Source: Lachnospiraceae bacterium AM48-27BH
GTDB lineage: Bacteria; Bacillota; Clostridia; Lachnospirales; Lachnospiraceae
Length of the DNA: 54,130 nucleotides
Direction of reading: 5' to 3'
Assembly (NCBI GenBank): GCA_003478355.1
Contig: QUFC01000029.1
Location: 1 to 54,130, forward strand
Shown one piece after another: positions 17,115 through 26,059 of the stretch. The notes beneath the pieces were generated by a model, which saw only the letters and a program-made list of their open reading frames with translations, did no database searches and was not told where the DNA came from. The position numbers were made by a program, and so were the translations under genes. How positions within the stretch are numbered: position 1 is the first letter of the stretch; the number at the start of each line of letters is the position of its first letter.

Positions 17115-17169
17115 TAGACTTGCGCAATTTGATGTCGCAAACTTTTTGTGAACAGGAGTGATTACCAAA

Positions 17170-17598
17170 ATGACGTTTGGAGAGAAATTCAAGGCTGAAC
17201 GGGAGAAGCGGAAGCTGACCCAGCAGGAAGTAGCCGATGCACTGGGGATCAACAGACGTATGATTACCCGGTACGAGAACGGTATTTCCTTCCCCCGCAC
17301 CAAGGACGCTTACAGAAAAATCGCGGAATACTTCAAGGTGGATGTGAACTATCTGCTGACCGAGGACGAAGAGTTTGTGGTTCAGGCATCCGAGCAGTAC
17401 GGCTCCCGTGGCATGAAACAGGCAAAGGACCTGATTGAAGGGATGTCCGGCTTGTTTGCGGGCGGTACGCTGTCCGAGCAGGACAAGGATGCGGTGATGA
17501 AGGCGTTGCAGGATATATATTGGGAATCCAAAGCCCGGAATGTTGAGAAATACACGCCGAAGAAATACAAGAAGACCGAGACGGACGCAGAGGAATAA
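17170..17598 (+). CDS. XRE-family repressor
   Basis: A 142-residue regulator with an N-terminal helix-turn-helix (about 5-60: FGEKFKAEREKRKLTQQEVA, then INRRMITRYENG) and a C-terminal acidic/basic tail. It resembles repressors of integrative elements that are cut by ImmA-type peptidases. I chose ATG at 17170 over GTG at 17158 because AGGAGTG lies about nine bases before the ATG and would overlap the GTG. It is divergent from the peptidase operon. Confidence 0.88.
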   Translation: MTFGEKFKAEREKRKLTQQEVADALGINRRMITRYENGISFPRTKDAYRKIAEYFKVDVNYLLTEDEEFVVQASEQYGSRGMKQAKDLIEGMSGLFAGGTLSEQDKDAVMKALQDIYWESKARNVEKYTPKKYKKTETDAEE

Positions 17599-17666
17599 CT
17601 GTCTGCGTCTCGGCTTCCCGACGGATTTACTTTGACTGTATTCAACATGAAAGGGGTGAAGGTCCC

Positions 17667-18203
17667 GTGATAATTCGCTCCGAGGAAATATACAAAAAGG
17701 CGAACAGCATTGTCAAAAGCTGTGGAACAAGAGATACCTTGAAGATTGCCCGTGAGCTGGGCATTCATCTCCATTTCCTTGACAATCTGAACGATCTGCT
17801 CGGAATGTACACCTACCGCCATAAAGAGCGGCATATTCTTCTGAACTCCAATATGGAGTATCTGATCATGCAAATGGTCTGCGGTCACGAGATCGGGCAT
17901 GATACCTTTCATCGCGATCTTGCCAAAGGGAACGAACCGCTCCCGGAGTTCGTGCTGTTCGATATGCGCACAAAACACGAATATGAGGCGAATGCGTTTG
18001 CCTCTCACCTGATCATTGACGATGATGAGCTGATTGACCTGATGAAGCAGGACTACGATGTGGTGCAGCTTTCTGCTGCAATGGGAACAAACATTAACCT
18101 GATGCTGATCAAGCTCAACGAGCTGAACCGCATGGGCTGGCAGCTCAACTTGCCGTATGTACCGCACTCTGACTTCCTGAAAAATGTCAGACCGGAGGGG
18201 TGA
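17667..18203 (+). CDS. Second ImmA/IrrE-like metallopeptidase
   Basis: A 178-residue protein with HEIGH (74-78) in MVCGHEIGHDTFHRD and a downstream EYEANAFASHLI helix, the ImmA-type pattern (third ligand Glu in the EANAFA segment). It starts at a GTG with AAGGGGTGAAGG upstream. It follows the XRE gene directly, as in classic immA-immR pairs, so this is the better candidate for repressor cleavage. Confidence 0.88.
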   Translation: MIIRSEEIYKKANSIVKSCGTRDTLKIARELGIHLHFLDNLNDLLGMYTYRHKERHILLNSNMEYLIMQMVCGHEIGHDTFHRDLAKGNEPLPEFVLFDMRTKHEYEANAFASHLIIDDDELIDLMKQDYDVVQLSAAMGTNINLMLIKLNELNRMGWQLNLPYVPHSDFLKNVRPEG

Positions 18204-18227
18204 ATGAGGATGAAGGATAGTAATTAG

Positions 18228-18842
18228 ATGAACAACGATGACTATAAAGAAGCCCTTTTCTATGCCGCTTCCATCTTTAACGAACGCTTGGGGGCAGAGT
18301 TCAGTGAGGACAACCTTGTACTGCGCTGCTTTCAGACGGAAAACCAGCAGGAAGTCTTTGAGCAGTTCTGCAAGCAGTATTTCCCTGACCGGCTGGAAGA
18401 CCGATATACAGAGGACGGCTATTTTGACTTTCATGCCTCTGCCTTCATCGGCAAAGAAGACGGCGTTGACGGAATCCTGCTGCGGACAGACATAGAGCGT
18501 CATCCGGCAGTGTTAAAACACATTCTTCTGCATGAGCTGGCGCATATCTTCTGCATCCGCAACGAGCTTGACGGAGATAACTTCTATGAGCAATACTGCA
18601 TGGACGATACCATCAGCCGCGAAGAAGACGGAACCATTAACGCCGGATATGCAGTCTGGCGGGAACTCGCTGCGGAGGTGGTCGCATTTGAGCTGGATGA
18701 CAACTGTGATATGATTCCGCTTCGGCGCAAAAAAGACCTTCTCAGCTATTACGAAGGAGAACTCCTGACCGGCAACGGGAAAATGGGCGTCAGCATGATT
18801 CTTTGCGAGGCAATGACCAGTGCTGAGGCGAAGCGTCTATGA
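18228..18842 (+). CDS. HExxH metallopeptidase-like protein of unknown family
   Basis: A 204-residue acidic protein with HELAH (102-106) in KHILLHELAHIF and a Glu in RELAAEVVAFEL that could be the third zinc ligand. It is not a standard ImmA but has the same gluzincin-like layout. It is downstream of the ImmA-like gene and overlaps the next small gene by four bases. It is the third HExxH protein within 3 kb. The substrate is unknown. Confidence 0.7.
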   Translation: MNNDDYKEALFYAASIFNERLGAEFSEDNLVLRCFQTENQQEVFEQFCKQYFPDRLEDRYTEDGYFDFHASAFIGKEDGVDGILLRTDIERHPAVLKHILLHELAHIFCIRNELDGDNFYEQYCMDDTISREEDGTINAGYAVWRELAAEVVAFELDDNCDMIPLRRKKDLLSYYEGELLTGNGKMGVSMILCEAMTSAEAKRL

Positions 18843-19051
18843 CATGGGACGCTGCCAAAAGCAAGTTTACGCGGTTCAAGCCCTTTGATGATCCACTGTA
18901 CAGGGACTTGCTGGAACTGGTTTTCACACATATTAGAGAATACTTTATCGTGATCGACCGCGACTTTATCTATGAAATTGGAGTTTTGTATCTGAGCATT
19001 GCCGCACAAGCGATGATTGCGTCCCTAAAGAACAGATTTCAGGAAGAATAG
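18839..19051 (+). CDS. Hypothetical protein, 70 residues
   Basis: A short helical protein (WDAAKSKFTRFKPF, then LLELVFTHIREYF) whose start overlaps the stop of the HExxH gene (ATGA), which argues for real translation. I do not recognise the family. It may be a small partner of the upstream protein. Confidence 0.55.
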   Translation: MTWDAAKSKFTRFKPFDDPLYRDLLELVFTHIREYFIVIDRDFIYEIGVLYLSIAAQAMIASLKNRFQEE

Positions 19052-19084
19052 GCAGACCGAAAGAGAGAAAGGACGGGCAACGAT

Positions 19085-19390
19085 ATGAAATATAAGCTGT
19101 TTCGCTCCCCCGGTAATCTGGACAAGGCAGTCCGGAAGCACGAACTGGTTGCCGTGGAAACCGGCAAGAACATTGATGATGTGGCAGACGCGCTTATCCG
19201 TGCCGTACGGTATGATCTTGCGGAAATGCCGGAGTATACGCACTGCGAAACCGCTGCGTATGCACCGGAACCAATTCAGGAGCATCGCCGCGTAAGACGT
19301 TATCAGTATGAGATGATGGGTGTTGTTTACCCGCAGTATGCGGAGAAGAACATCCTAATTGATTATGGCGTGATTGAAGAGGCGGAGTAA
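19085..19390 (+). CDS. Hypothetical protein, 101 residues
   Basis: A soluble 101-residue protein with no recognised domain. Ribosome site GAAAGGACGGGCAACGAT upstream. Its stop overlaps the start of the AlkZ-related gene by one base, indicating one operon. Two Tyr-rich segments (RRYQYEMMGVVYPQYAEK) are the only notable feature. Confidence 0.6.
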   Translation: MKYKLFRSPGNLDKAVRKHELVAVETGKNIDDVADALIRAVRYDLAEMPEYTHCETAAYAPEPIQEHRRVRRYQYEMMGVVYPQYAEKNILIDYGVIEEAE

Positions 19391-20076
19391 TGTCAAAGAG
19401 ATATGCCAGACAACTACATAGTGCAGATGGTTTGATTGCTGCCGTCGAGCAATACGGCTTTCTGCCCTTCTTTCGGAACGAGATTCCCGGCTTCTCCATC
19501 GAGGAACTTTGCCCACCTGAGTTATGGTTTGCGGATGATGTAGATGGTCCGTGGGAATGGAAAGGACCGGCTGCGCGGAGCGGCAAATGTCTCTATGGCA
19601 AGCTCTTCAACAAGAAGGCTGGCTTTGTGAGCCGAGAGTGGATACCGGACTTCGCAAACTTCCGGCGTGACGGCTATGACTTTGACGCCCGTTGGGATGA
19701 CGGCTTGGCGTCCTACAAAGACAAGGAGCTTTATGAAGCCATAGCCGGTGAAGGCAGGATGCTTTCCAAACGGCTGAAAGAGGCTCTGAACTACCGCAAG
19801 GGCGGCAACACCGGCTTTGAGACGTGTATCACGAGACTGCAAATGCAGAGCTATGTCTGCATTGCGGATTTCGTCTATATGCAGGATAGGTACGGAAGAC
19901 CTTATGGCTGGGGTGTCGCGGAATATGCGACGCCGGAAGAGCTTTTCGGGTACGACTTTATCACCTCCGCCTATCAGCGAGACCCGCAGGAATCCAAAGA
20001 GTGCATGATGCAGCATCTTTCCTCCATCCTGCCGGGTGCGTCCGCACAGCAGCTTACGAAGATATTGAAAGGATAA
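19390..20076 (+). CDS. AlkZ-related protein (probable winged-helix DNA-lesion protein)
   Basis: A 228-residue protein matching from memory a family annotated as AlkZ-related: GFLPFFRNEIPGFSIEE, PELWF, GPWEWKGP, and the C-terminal YGWGVAEYATPEELFG. AlkZ/YcaQ glycosylases unhook crosslinked or alkylated bases. This relative is shorter, and no catalytic residue can be confirmed here. It may be a nucleic-acid binding or repair cargo protein. Confidence 0.6.
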   Translation: MSKRYARQLHSADGLIAAVEQYGFLPFFRNEIPGFSIEELCPPELWFADDVDGPWEWKGPAARSGKCLYGKLFNKKAGFVSREWIPDFANFRRDGYDFDARWDDGLASYKDKELYEAIAGEGRMLSKRLKEALNYRKGGNTGFETCITRLQMQSYVCIADFVYMQDRYGRPYGWGVAEYATPEELFGYDFITSAYQRDPQESKECMMQHLSSILPGASAQQLTKILKG

Positions 20077-20082
20077 AACAAG

Positions 20083-20562
20083 ATGAGCAAGAAACTTGTA
20101 GCATATTTTTCTGCGTCCGGTGTGACTGCAAAGGTAGCCGAGACGCTGGCAGAGGCAATCGGCGCGGACATCTTTGAGATTGAGCCGAAGGTGCCTTACA
20201 CGGAAGTGGATTTGAACTGGATGGACAAGAAAGCCCGCAGTACGATTGAAATGAACAATCCCGCCTCACGACCGGAAATTGCCGTGAAACGGGACAACAT
20301 GAAGGACTACGATATAATCTTTGTGGGCTTCCCGATCTGGTGGTACGTTGCGCCGACGATTATCAATACGTTCCTTGAGAGCTATGACCTGACTGGCAAG
20401 ACGATTATCCCGTTTGCGACCTCCGGCGGAAGCGACATCGGCAAGACGAACGAGCGGCTTATGCCGAGCTGCAAAGGTGCAAAGCTGCTGGAAGGCAAGG
20501 TCTTCAAGAGCAGCGTCGGGCATCAGGAGCTTGCGGCATGGGTTGAAGGACTTGAACTTTGA
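20083..20562 (+). CDS. Flavodoxin
   Basis: A 159-residue flavodoxin-fold electron carrier. The FMN phosphate loop region SASGVTAKVAETLAEA follows the first strand, and FVGFPIWWYVAPTIINTFL and PFATSGGSDIGKT give the aromatic and loop contacts with the flavin. It begins seven bases after the AlkZ-related gene and ends before a bidirectional terminator. It probably serves redox chemistry with the flavin reductase on the opposite strand. Confidence 0.9.
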   Translation: MSKKLVAYFSASGVTAKVAETLAEAIGADIFEIEPKVPYTEVDLNWMDKKARSTIEMNNPASRPEIAVKRDNMKDYDIIFVGFPIWWYVAPTIINTFLESYDLTGKTIIPFATSGGSDIGKTNERLMPSCKGAKLLEGKVFKSSVGHQELAAWVEGLEL

Positions 20563-20604
20563 AAAGAGTACAAATGAGAATTTGCGAAATCCTCATATTT
20601 TAAG

Positions 20605-20636
20605 AAGGAGCCTTCGCTTATGCGAAAGCTCCTTTT
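20605..20636. terminator. Bidirectional terminator
   Basis: GGAGCCTTCGC and GCGAAAGCTCC form a stem with a TTAT loop, followed by TTTT on the plus strand and preceded by an A-containing run. It lies between two convergent genes, the flavodoxin and the flavin reductase. Confidence 0.85.
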
Positions 20637-20645
20637 CTACACACC

Positions 20646-21212
20646 TTACTTTTTCAGCTTTAAGCCATCTCGGAATGCTTCGCCCACACGCTCGGTGACT
20701 TTATAATAGCCGTGGGTGTAGGGGTCAAATGCGATAGCGTTGACCTTAGACATATCAATTTTTCCATCCACTATAACGCTCTCATCGGCAGTGACATTGA
20801 CCACCTTGCCGATGACGCCGCATCCGTATTCATTGTTCTGATACTCGATGAACCTGCACTCCAGGCAGATCGGGAACTCGTTGATGACAGGGGCATCTAC
20901 GGTTTCTGCTTTGCTGGCGGTCAGACCGCTGCGGGCAAATTTATTGGCGACCTTATTGCCGGACTCTACGCCGAAATAGTCTGCTTCCACTATGTGGGCA
21001 GCATCGGCAATGCTGACGGTGAATGCTCCCCGTGCCTTGATGTTCTGTACGGTCTTGTGTGTCTCGGTGAGGTTCAGAACAACGGTGTCCCGCTCCTGCA
21101 TGGTGCCCCATGCGGCGTTCATGACATTCACGCTGCCATCCTCGTTATAAGTCGCAACCATCAGAACCGGCATGGGGAAAATGCCTTCGGTGATTTTCAG
21201 TTTTGTTCTCAT
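20646..21212 (-). CDS. Flavin reductase family protein
   Basis: A 188-residue FMN-binding split-barrel protein of the flavin reductase family: FPMPVLMVATYNEDG, then AWGTMQERDTVVLNL and the AFTVSIAD block. These proteins use reduced nicotinamides or serve as flavin-bound oxidoreductases. It is divergent from an HxlR regulator, the usual regulatory pairing, and has its own promoter. Confidence 0.88.
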   Translation of the reverse strand: MRTKLKITEGIFPMPVLMVATYNEDGSVNVMNAAWGTMQERDTVVLNLTETHKTVQNIKARGAFTVSIADAAHIVEADYFGVESGNKVANKFARSGLTASKAETVDAPVINEFPICLECRFIEYQNNEYGCGVIGKVVNVTADESVIVDGKIDMSKVNAIAFDPYTHGYYKVTERVGEAFRDGLKLKK

Positions 21213-21262
21213 GATAACTTCTCCTTGTGATCAGATTGACAGGACTGTTCATCCTGCTTATA

Positions 21263-21314
21263 ATTATAACCGAGTAAAGCAGAAATTCAAGTACTGACTA
21301 TTATGATAGGTACT
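21263..21314. promoter_or_regulatory. Flavin reductase promoter and HxlR operator
   Basis: On the minus strand TTGAAT (21285-21290) and TATAAT (21263-21268) have a 16-base spacer and point at the flavin reductase. Overlapping the -35 side, AGTAC (21290-21294) and GTACT (21310-21314) with inner CTAT/ATAG form a palindrome typical of HxlR sites. Confidence 0.7.
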
Positions 21315-21332
21315 ATCTTAGGAGAAAGTGAA

Positions 21333-21671
21333 ATGATAAAGAATTATATCGAGAACGCCAATTTTGAGGACACCGGCTTTGCCTACACGCTGTCGCTGAT
21401 CTCCGGCAAGCACAAGATGGTCATTCTTTACTGCCTGATGGAGTTTGAGACGGTGCGATTCAATGAGCTGAAACGGTATCTGAAAACCATTTCCGACAAG
21501 ACTCTCAGCACGAATCTCAAGGAGATGGAAGCAGACAAACTGATCGTCCGCACTGAGTATCCGCAGATCCCGCCGAAGGTGGAATATGCGCTTTCGGAGC
21601 GTGGGAAATCGCTGATGACTGTGCTGGATCAGCTCTGTATCTGGGGCGAAGAGAATCGACTGACAGAGTGA
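21333..21671 (+). CDS. HxlR-family transcriptional regulator
   Basis: A 112-residue winged-helix regulator: ISGKHKMVILYCLM, FNELKRYLKTISDKTLSTNLKEME and the wing VEYALSERGKSL. HxlR proteins often sense aldehyde or redox stress. The start at 21333 has AGGAG eight bases upstream and is preferred to ATG at 21303, which lies in the operator. It is divergent from the flavin reductase and probably controls it. Confidence 0.9.
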   Translation: MIKNYIENANFEDTGFAYTLSLISGKHKMVILYCLMEFETVRFNELKRYLKTISDKTLSTNLKEMEADKLIVRTEYPQIPPKVEYALSERGKSLMTVLDQLCIWGEENRLTE

Positions 21672-21707
21672 CAACTTTTACTTTAACGAACAGGAGATGA
21701 TGATCGC

Positions 21708-21917
21708 ATGAAAATCCTATATGAACTGTCCTGGCTATGGGAAACGCTGGGCATTGCACTTGTGGCTGCGGCTGTCTGCATGGCTTGCGCTGCGCTGATC
21801 TGCAAGGCAACGAAGAAGAAACTCAGCAAAAAGCTGTTGGCTGCCATCGGAGCAGCGGCATTTGTGGGCGCGATTCTGGCGGTCATTCTGATCGCCCGGA
21901 CACCGATGCCGCTTTGA
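21708..21917 (+). CDS. Small membrane protein
   Basis: A 69-residue protein with two hydrophobic helices (about 10-32 and 44-63) separated by a basic loop KATKKKLSKK. Ribosome site AGGAGATGATGATCGC. No family recognised. It lies between the HxlR and SRPBCC genes in the same direction. Confidence 0.6.
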   Translation: MKILYELSWLWETLGIALVAAAVCMACAALICKATKKKLSKKLLAAIGAAAFVGAILAVILIARTPMPL

Positions 21918-21937
21918 CAGAATAGGAGAAACTGACA

Positions 21938-22459
21938 ATGATTGTTCTTACAGAGCAGATAGAGATTCCGGCTTCCTATGAAAAATTAAAGGCATGGACT
22001 GCTAACTTTGAGGAAGAGTTTGTGAAATGGAGTCCCTACCACATCGAATGCAATCTCTATAACGGAAACTATAACGCAGGAAGCAAGATCCGCTTCCGCG
22101 AGATCGTCATGGGGCTGGACTACGATGTGACCGGCACAATTACGGAATGCGAACAGGATGAGAACCACTTCCGCATTGTATTCCGGAGCGACAAGAAAAC
22201 GGCGTTCATCACCTTTGAAGGGAAAAGAACCAAAACAGGATGCCATTTCTCTCACACCGAGGCTTTCGGCATGACCACGCCGGTAATTGGGGCGATCATG
22301 AACTTCCTGATCTTCAAGGTGTTTTTCAGGAAAAAGGCAAACTGGCAGCTTATCCGGGATGATATGATTCTGGATAACAGGTATTTATATGACATTCTGA
22401 CCGAAGGAAAATACCCGGAAAGAATCCCGCTGGACAAACTGCTGACCGGCGCGAAGTAA
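21938..22459 (+). CDS. SRPBCC-fold protein
   Basis: A 173-residue protein with the START/SRPBCC pattern: [27 protein letters not shown], then beta strands [15 protein letters not shown] and a C-terminal amphipathic helix. Such proteins hold hydrophobic ligands. The ligand is unknown. It is preceded by AGGAGAAACTGACA. Confidence 0.75.
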   Translation: MIVLTEQIEIPASYEKLKAWTANFEEEFVKWSPYHIECNLYNGNYNAGSKIRFREIVMGLDYDVTGTITECEQDENHFRIVFRSDKKTAFITFEGKRTKTGCHFSHTEAFGMTTPVIGAIMNFLIFKVFFRKKANWQLIRDDMILDNRYLYDILTEGKYPERIPLDKLLTGAK

Positions 22460-22478
22460 CCGAATGGGAGGCTTGATC

Positions 22479-23515
22479 ATGCCGCTTCAAATTGTCAGGA
22501 ATGACATCACAAAAATGAAGGTGGACGCCATCGTCAACGCTGCCAACGAGTCACTGCTGGGTGGTGGCGGTGTGGACGGCTGCATTCATCGCGCTGCAGG
22601 ACCGGAGCTGCTGGCAGAATGTGAAACGCTCCACGGCTGCGAAACCGGGAGCGCAAAAATCACAAGGGGCTATAAGCTGCCCTGCAAATATGTCATTCAT
22701 GCAGTCGGTCCGCGCTGGTATGACGGACGGCATGGTGAGCGCGAACGGCTGATCTCATGCTATCGGACTTCGCTCATGCTGGCGAAAGAATACGGCTACG
22801 AGTCTGTTGCGTTCCCGCTGATTTCCTCCGGCATTTTCGGCTATCCAAAGGATCAAGCCTCAAGGTTGCGATTGACACCATCAGCAGTTTCCTTCTTGAA
22901 AACGAAATGACGGTGTACATCGTCATTTTCGACCGCAAAGCCTATCAGATCAGCGGCAAGCTGTTTGCCGACATTGCTTCATACATAGATGACCTCTATG
23001 TGGACGAACATGCCGATAGTCGTTCCGAGCGGCTGCGCAGAATGAGTGCCTTCCGGATGGACGAGCCGATGCCCTGCGAGTCATCCGTTTGCGATGAAGC
23101 TATTGAAAAGCTCACAGCTCCTATGGCAGTCAGCTCCGAAAAAGCAGCAACTCTTAACGATGCACTGGGACAGATCGATGAGAGCTTTTCGGAGATGCTG
23201 CTGCGGAAGATTGATGAACGCAGCATGACGGACGCACAGTGCTACAAGAAGGCAAATATTGACCGGAAGCTCTTCTCGAAGATCCGCTCGGACAAGTCCT
23301 ACAAACCTTCCAAGCCTACCGTCATTGCATTTGCCATCGCCCTTGAGCTGCCACTTGTGGAAATGAAGGATATGCTCATGAAGGCGGGCTTTGCACTCTC
23401 CCACTCCAACAAGTTTGACATCATCGTGGAGTATTTCGTGGAGCATGGGAACTATAACGTCTTTGAGATCAACGAGGCTCTGTTTGCCTTTGACCAGAGC
23501 CTCATAGGTGCCTAA
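22479..23515 (+). pseudogene. Macro-domain protein with C-terminal helical domain, frameshifted
   Basis: The first part is a macro domain (ADP-ribose binding): [28 protein letters not shown] and [15 protein letters not shown]. The frame then breaks at about 22857-22860, where GCCTCAAGG would need one more C to give GCCCTCAAGG and continue as LKVAIDTI. Downstream is a helical domain with an HTH-like segment (KKANIDRKLFSKIRSDKSYK). Restoring one base gives 345 residues, a common length for macro proteins of this architecture. Start 22479 follows GGGAGG. It may be a genuine null allele or a base-calling error. Confidence 0.8.
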
Positions 23516-23539
23516 TCTGACTAACAGGAGGCTTAGAAG

Positions 23540-25048
23540 ATGAAACAACACACCTACATCGCAATCGACCTGAAATCCTTCTACGCCTCCGTGGAGTGCA
23601 GAGAGCGCGGCTTAGATCCTCTGGACACAAACCTTGTTGTTGCGGATGAGAGCCGGACGGATAAGACCATCTGCCTTGCCGTCACACCGTCCCTCAAGAG
23701 CTACGGTATTTCCGGACGCGGACGGCTGTTTGAAGTCAAGCAGCGCGTGAAGGAAGCGAATGCCGGACGGCAGCACGACGCGCCGGGACACAGGCTGGAC
23801 GGCACATCGCACTTCTTCTCAGAACTGCAAGCAAACCCGTCTCTGGCGATTGACTTCATCATCGCACCGCCCCGGATGGCGTACTACATGGAGTACAGCA
23901 CTCGCATCTATCAGGTCTACCTCAAGTACATCGCGCCGGAGGACATTGTGGTCTACTCCATCGACGAGGTGTTCATGGACGTGACGGACTACCTGAACAC
24001 CTACAAGCTCTCGGCACATGACCTCGCCATGAAGATCATCCTCGATGTGCTTGAGACAACCGGCATTACAGCAACCGCAGGGATCGGCACGAATCTTTTT
24101 CTCTGCAAAGTGGCGATGGACATTGTGGCGAAGCACATCCCCGCCGACAAGAACGGTGTCCGCATCGCGGAGCTGGATGAGATGAAGTTCCGTCGTGAGC
24201 TTTGGACGCATCAGCCCCTCACAGACTTCTGGCGCGTAGGTCGAGGCATTGCCAAGAAACTTGAACAGAATGGAATGTTCACCATGGGCGATGTTGCCCT
24301 TTGTTCCGAGCGGAACGAGGACTTGCTTTATAAGCTGTTCGGCAAGAACGCGGAATTGCTCATCGACCATGCGTGGGGCTGGGAGCCAACTACCATTGAG
24401 GCAATTAAAGCCTATCGTCCCAGCTCCAACAGTCTCAGCTCCGGTCAGGTTTTGCACTGTCCTTATGAGCCAGAGAAAGCAAGGCTGGTTGTCCGGGAAA
24501 TGACGGACTTGCTTGTTCTGGACTTGGTAGACAAGGGGCTTGTCACCGATCAGATGGTTCTCACAGTTGGCTATGACATTGAGAACCTGACCGACCCAGC
24601 GCGGCGGGCAAAGTATCACGGCGCAGTCGAGAAAGATCCCTACGGTCGTGAGATTCCCAAACAGGCGCACGGCTCTATCAACCTCGACGCTCACACATCC
24701 TCTACGCGCAAAATAATGTGTGCTGTGTCAGAACTCTTCGACCGGATTGTGGACAAGAATCTACTCGTCCGCCGTATGTATGTTGTAGCAAATCATGTCC
24801 TGCCAGAAGCGGACGCGCCGAAGAAAAATGACGGGGTTGTCCAGCTCGACCTCTTCACCGACTATGCCGCCGAAGAGGAAAAGCAGAAAGCCGAAGACGC
24901 TGCCTTGGAACGGGAACGAAAGATCCAGAAGGCGGCTCTCGCCATCAAGAAGAAGTATGGAAAGAATGCCATCCTCAAGGCGATGAATCTTGAAGAAGGC
25001 GCAACCGCGAAAGACCGTAATGCGCAGATCGGAGGGCACAAGGCGTAA
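23540..25048 (+). CDS. Y-family translesion DNA polymerase
   Basis: A 502-residue error-prone polymerase. The first metal-binding block is IDLKSFYASVE (about 9-19) and the catalytic YSIDEVFMD lies near residue 138. The helix-hairpin-helix and little-finger regions follow. A beta-clamp motif QLDLF is seen in GVVQLDLFTDY near residue 438. The family is the UmuC/YqjW-like type of Firmicutes. It is preceded by AGGAGG and belongs with the YolD-like gene downstream. It would replicate across damaged DNA. Confidence 0.93.
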   Translation: MKQHTYIAIDLKSFYASVECRERGLDPLDTNLVVADESRTDKTICLAVTPSLKSYGISGRGRLFEVKQRVKEANAGRQHDAPGHRLDGTSHFFSELQANPSLAIDFIIAPPRMAYYMEYSTRIYQVYLKYIAPEDIVVYSIDEVFMDVTDYLNTYKLSAHDLAMKIILDVLETTGITATAGIGTNLFLCKVAMDIVAKHIPADKNGVRIAELDEMKFRRELWTHQPLTDFWRVGRGIAKKLEQNGMFTMGDVALCSERNEDLLYKLFGKNAELLIDHAWGWEPTTIEAIKAYRPSSNSLSSGQVLHCPYEPEKARLVVREMTDLLVLDLVDKGLVTDQMVLTVGYDIENLTDPARRAKYHGAVEKDPYGREIPKQAHGSINLDAHTSSTRKIMCAVSELFDRIVDKNLLVRRMYVVANHVLPEADAPKKNDGVVQLDLFTDYAAEEEKQKAEDAALERERKIQKAALAIKKKYGKNAILKAMNLEEGATAKDRNAQIGGHKA

Positions 25049-25052
25049 GAAA

Positions 25053-25511
25053 ATGGCTATGGAAAACATGATGATAAAAGAGATAACCGAAAACAAAAAA
25101 GAATATCTGAATTTACTATTATTAGCTGACGAGCAGGAAGATATGATAGATCGCTATCTTGATAGAGGACGAATGTATGTCCTTGAAGACAACGGAGTAA
25201 AGTGTGAGTGTGTTGTGACAGATGAAGGAAACGGCATTCTCGAAATAAAAAACATTGCTACGGAGCCTGAGTTTCAGGGCAAGGGTTATGCGAAAATGTT
25301 GATTAGTTTCATTGCAAGAGAATACAGTGGACGATTTGAGGTTTTGCAAGTAGGTACGGGTGATAGCCCGTTGACTATTCCGTTTTATGAAAAATGCGGA
25401 TTTGTGCGCTCACATATAATTCCTAAGTTTTTTACAGATAATTATGATCACCCGATTTTTGAGTGTGGTATTCAGTTGGTAGATATGGTTTACCTTCAAA
25501 AATCTATCTGA
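25053..25511 (+). CDS. GNAT-family N-acetyltransferase
   Basis: A GNAT acyltransferase of about 152 residues. The acetyl-CoA loop is QGKGYA in IATEPEFQGKGYAKMLISF, followed by FYEKCGFV. The gene is clearly more AT-rich than its neighbours and sits between the polymerase and its YolD-like partner, which usually adjoin. It was probably inserted separately. The substrate is unknown. Confidence 0.85.
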   Translation: MAMENMMIKEITENKKEYLNLLLLADEQEDMIDRYLDRGRMYVLEDNGVKCECVVTDEGNGILEIKNIATEPEFQGKGYAKMLISFIAREYSGRFEVLQVGTGDSPLTIPFYEKCGFVRSHIIPKFFTDNYDHPIFECGIQLVDMVYLQKSI

Positions 25512-25538
25512 ACTTGCATTTACAAAGGAGGCAACCGA

Positions 25539-25958
25539 TTGAATCAATATGAGGATATTATCAACCTTCCACATCATGTCTCTCTCACTCGTCCGCAGAT
25601 GCCGATGTCAGATCGTGCGGCGCAGTTCGCTCCCTTCGCTGCCCTCACCGGTTACGATGCTGCCATCAAAGAAACCGGACGTCTGACCGATGAAAAGATC
25701 GAGCTTGACGAGGAAGCTTTGACTGCATTGGACATGAAGTATCAGTTTCTCATGGACGCTCTTGATGATGCACCGGAGGTCACCATTACCTACTTCCAGC
25801 CTGATGAGCGGAAGGCTGGCGGCAAATATGTTTCCGCAGTCGGCGTGGTCAGAAAGGTCGATGACTTTGAGCGGCGGATCACCATGCAGGACGGCGCAAG
25901 GATTCCGATGGATGACGTTCTAAGCATTGACGGGGAGCTGTTCTCATCGCTGGAATAA
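25539..25958 (+). CDS. YolD-like protein
   Basis: A 139-residue YolD-like protein (DRAAQFAPFAALTGYDAAI; VRKVDDFERRITMQDG). These small beta-barrel proteins accompany Y-family polymerases in Firmicutes and may modulate them. The start is TTG at 25539, decided by AAAGGAGG placed seven bases upstream. A terminator follows at 26002-26041. Confidence 0.85.
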   Translation: MNQYEDIINLPHHVSLTRPQMPMSDRAAQFAPFAALTGYDAAIKETGRLTDEKIELDEEALTALDMKYQFLMDALDDAPEVTITYFQPDERKAGGKYVSAVGVVRKVDDFERRITMQDGARIPMDDVLSIDGELFSSLE

Positions 25959-26001
25959 TGTCGCTTGCCATGCGACCAAACGAAGTAAATACCGAAGTAC
26001 A

Positions 26002-26041
26002 ATATGACTGTAAGGTGAGACACCAAGCAGTCATATTTTTA
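26002..26041 (+). terminator. Terminator after the YolD-like gene
   Basis: ATATGACTG (26002-26010) and CAGTCATAT (26028-26036) form a 9-bp stem followed by a T run. It ends the polymerase-YolD unit. Confidence 0.75.
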
Positions 26042-26059
26042 TATACGGAGGTACTGGAC

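Noticed and set aside
17382..18503. Open frame of 373 residues on the minus strand
   Set aside because: Antisense to the XRE, ImmA-like and HExxH genes, all with good motifs.
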